Shown: positions 63,731 through 64,000 of the stretch, one piece after another
Numbering within the stretch: position 1 is the stretch's first letter
How the letters are laid out: each line of letters opens with the position of its first letter
Assembly: GCA_963779515.1 (NCBI GenBank)
Contig: CAVZYN010000018.1
Location: forward strand, 620,001-684,000
From: CAVZYN01 sp963779515
GTDB taxonomy: Bacteria > Pseudomonadota > Alphaproteobacteria > Rhizobiales > Hyphomicrobiaceae
Direction of reading: 5' to 3'
DNA length: 64,000 bases
Notes under the pieces: generated by a model
Told to the model about the DNA's origin: nothing
The model's database searches: none
Seen by the model: the letters and a program-made list of their open reading frames with translations, nothing else
Made by a program: the position numbers and the translations under genes

Positions 63731-64000
63731 GGGGAGGGGATCTGGTCCCGCGCGCCGTCTATCCGTTCTTCACGTTCCCCGCGCTGCTGCGCGCAAACGG
63801 TTTTGCCGTGGCGCCTGAGCAAACGGCGACATTCATCGAGGCAATCGAGCTTCTCGGTCCCCGTTCCATCGACGATATCCGCCGCGCCGGCCGCGCCATC
63901 CTCGCGCCGCCGCCCGAGCGCATCGCCGCCTACGACGCCCTCTTCGACGCCCATTTCCTCGATGGCGCGATGACGCTGGACGGCGAGATGGAGGGCGAAA
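63727..64000 (+). CDS. CoxE-like (von Willebrand A-type) protein, 3' end off window
   Basis: The first 91 codons are visible. The start reads VYPFFTFPALLRANGFAVAP, then TATFIEAIELLGPRSIDDIRRAGRAIL, the N-terminal pattern of CoxE-family proteins. The von Willebrand A domain would lie beyond the window. It overlaps the MoxR-type gene, as CoxD and CoxE often do. Confidence 0.8.
   Translation, partial: MRGGDLVPRAVYPFFTFPALLRANGFAVAPEQTATFIEAIELLGPRSIDDIRRAGRAILAPPPERIAAYDALFDAHFLDGAMTLDGEMEGE

Overview
The window is high-GC DNA with tightly packed operons, many start/stop overlaps (ATGA, GTGA, TGATG), branched-chain-amino-acid-type ABC transporters, EamA exporters, class III cyclases with TPR tails, AraC regulators and short hairpin repeats. 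This combination fits an alphaproteobacterium of the order Hyphomicrobiales (Bradyrhizobium/Rhodopseudomonas/Xanthobacteraceae-like). That is inference from gene style; there is no rRNA or other phylogenetic marker to test it. I saw no tRNA, rRNA, CRISPR array, transposase or phage gene.

Layout. (1) 1-11.9 kb, minus strand: a giant DUF4347/choice-of-anchor-L repeat protein (3' end outside the window). It lies behind a translationally coupled operon for an outer-membrane TolC-like lipoprotein, an HlyD adaptor, a GAF-HlyD fusion and a PqqD-like/M50-protease/HlyD fusion, with no ABC ATPase in sight. (2) 12.2-16.4 kb: a secreted alpha/beta hydrolase, moaA, and two tandem EamA exporters. (3) 16.5-24.4 kb: a sugar block with a Gfo/Idh/MocA dehydrogenase and a fucose-isomerase-like protein, divergent from a MalK/E/F/G-type ABC importer that ends in a NicX-like ring-opening dioxygenase. 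(4) 24.6-31.3 kb: a two-domain multicopper oxidase beside a heptanucleotide minisatellite, a repeat-rich intergenic island, a Crp/Fnr regulator divergent from an adenylate cyclase, a PAP2-type protein and a G1 (eqolisin) peptidase. (5) 31.4-41.8 kb: HMG-CoA-lyase-like, CaiB-type CoA-transferase, aldo/keto reductase and FucU-like mutarotase genes, then a cupin-livKHMGF operon and an intradiol dioxygenase. (6) 42.1-44.7 kb: a Gly/Ser-rich PepSY-like protein coupled to an OmpR-type two-component system.

(7) 45-64 kb, plus strand: the most unusual region. Two paralogous AraC regulators flank a substrate-binding protein gene. They are followed by one long gene train: livH, livM, livG, a livF fused to a Tm-1-like (UPF0261) domain, a TIM-barrel PEP-hydrolase-family protein, a 1093-residue flotillin-like protein with 44-residue (4x11) repeats, two SRPBCC proteins, the medium and small subunits of a molybdenum hydroxylase, its large subunit split into two genes, a MoxR ATPase and a CoxE-type protein that runs off the end. 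I read this as uptake and oxidation of an unknown substrate by a molybdenum hydroxylase associated with a membrane scaffold. The substrate cannot be told from the sequence, and the active-site loop is not that of form I CO dehydrogenase.

At least seven single-base frameshifts, and probably eight, interrupt otherwise intact genes. Wherever the frame can be traced, the window carries one extra base, so these look more like assembly or read errors than gene decay.
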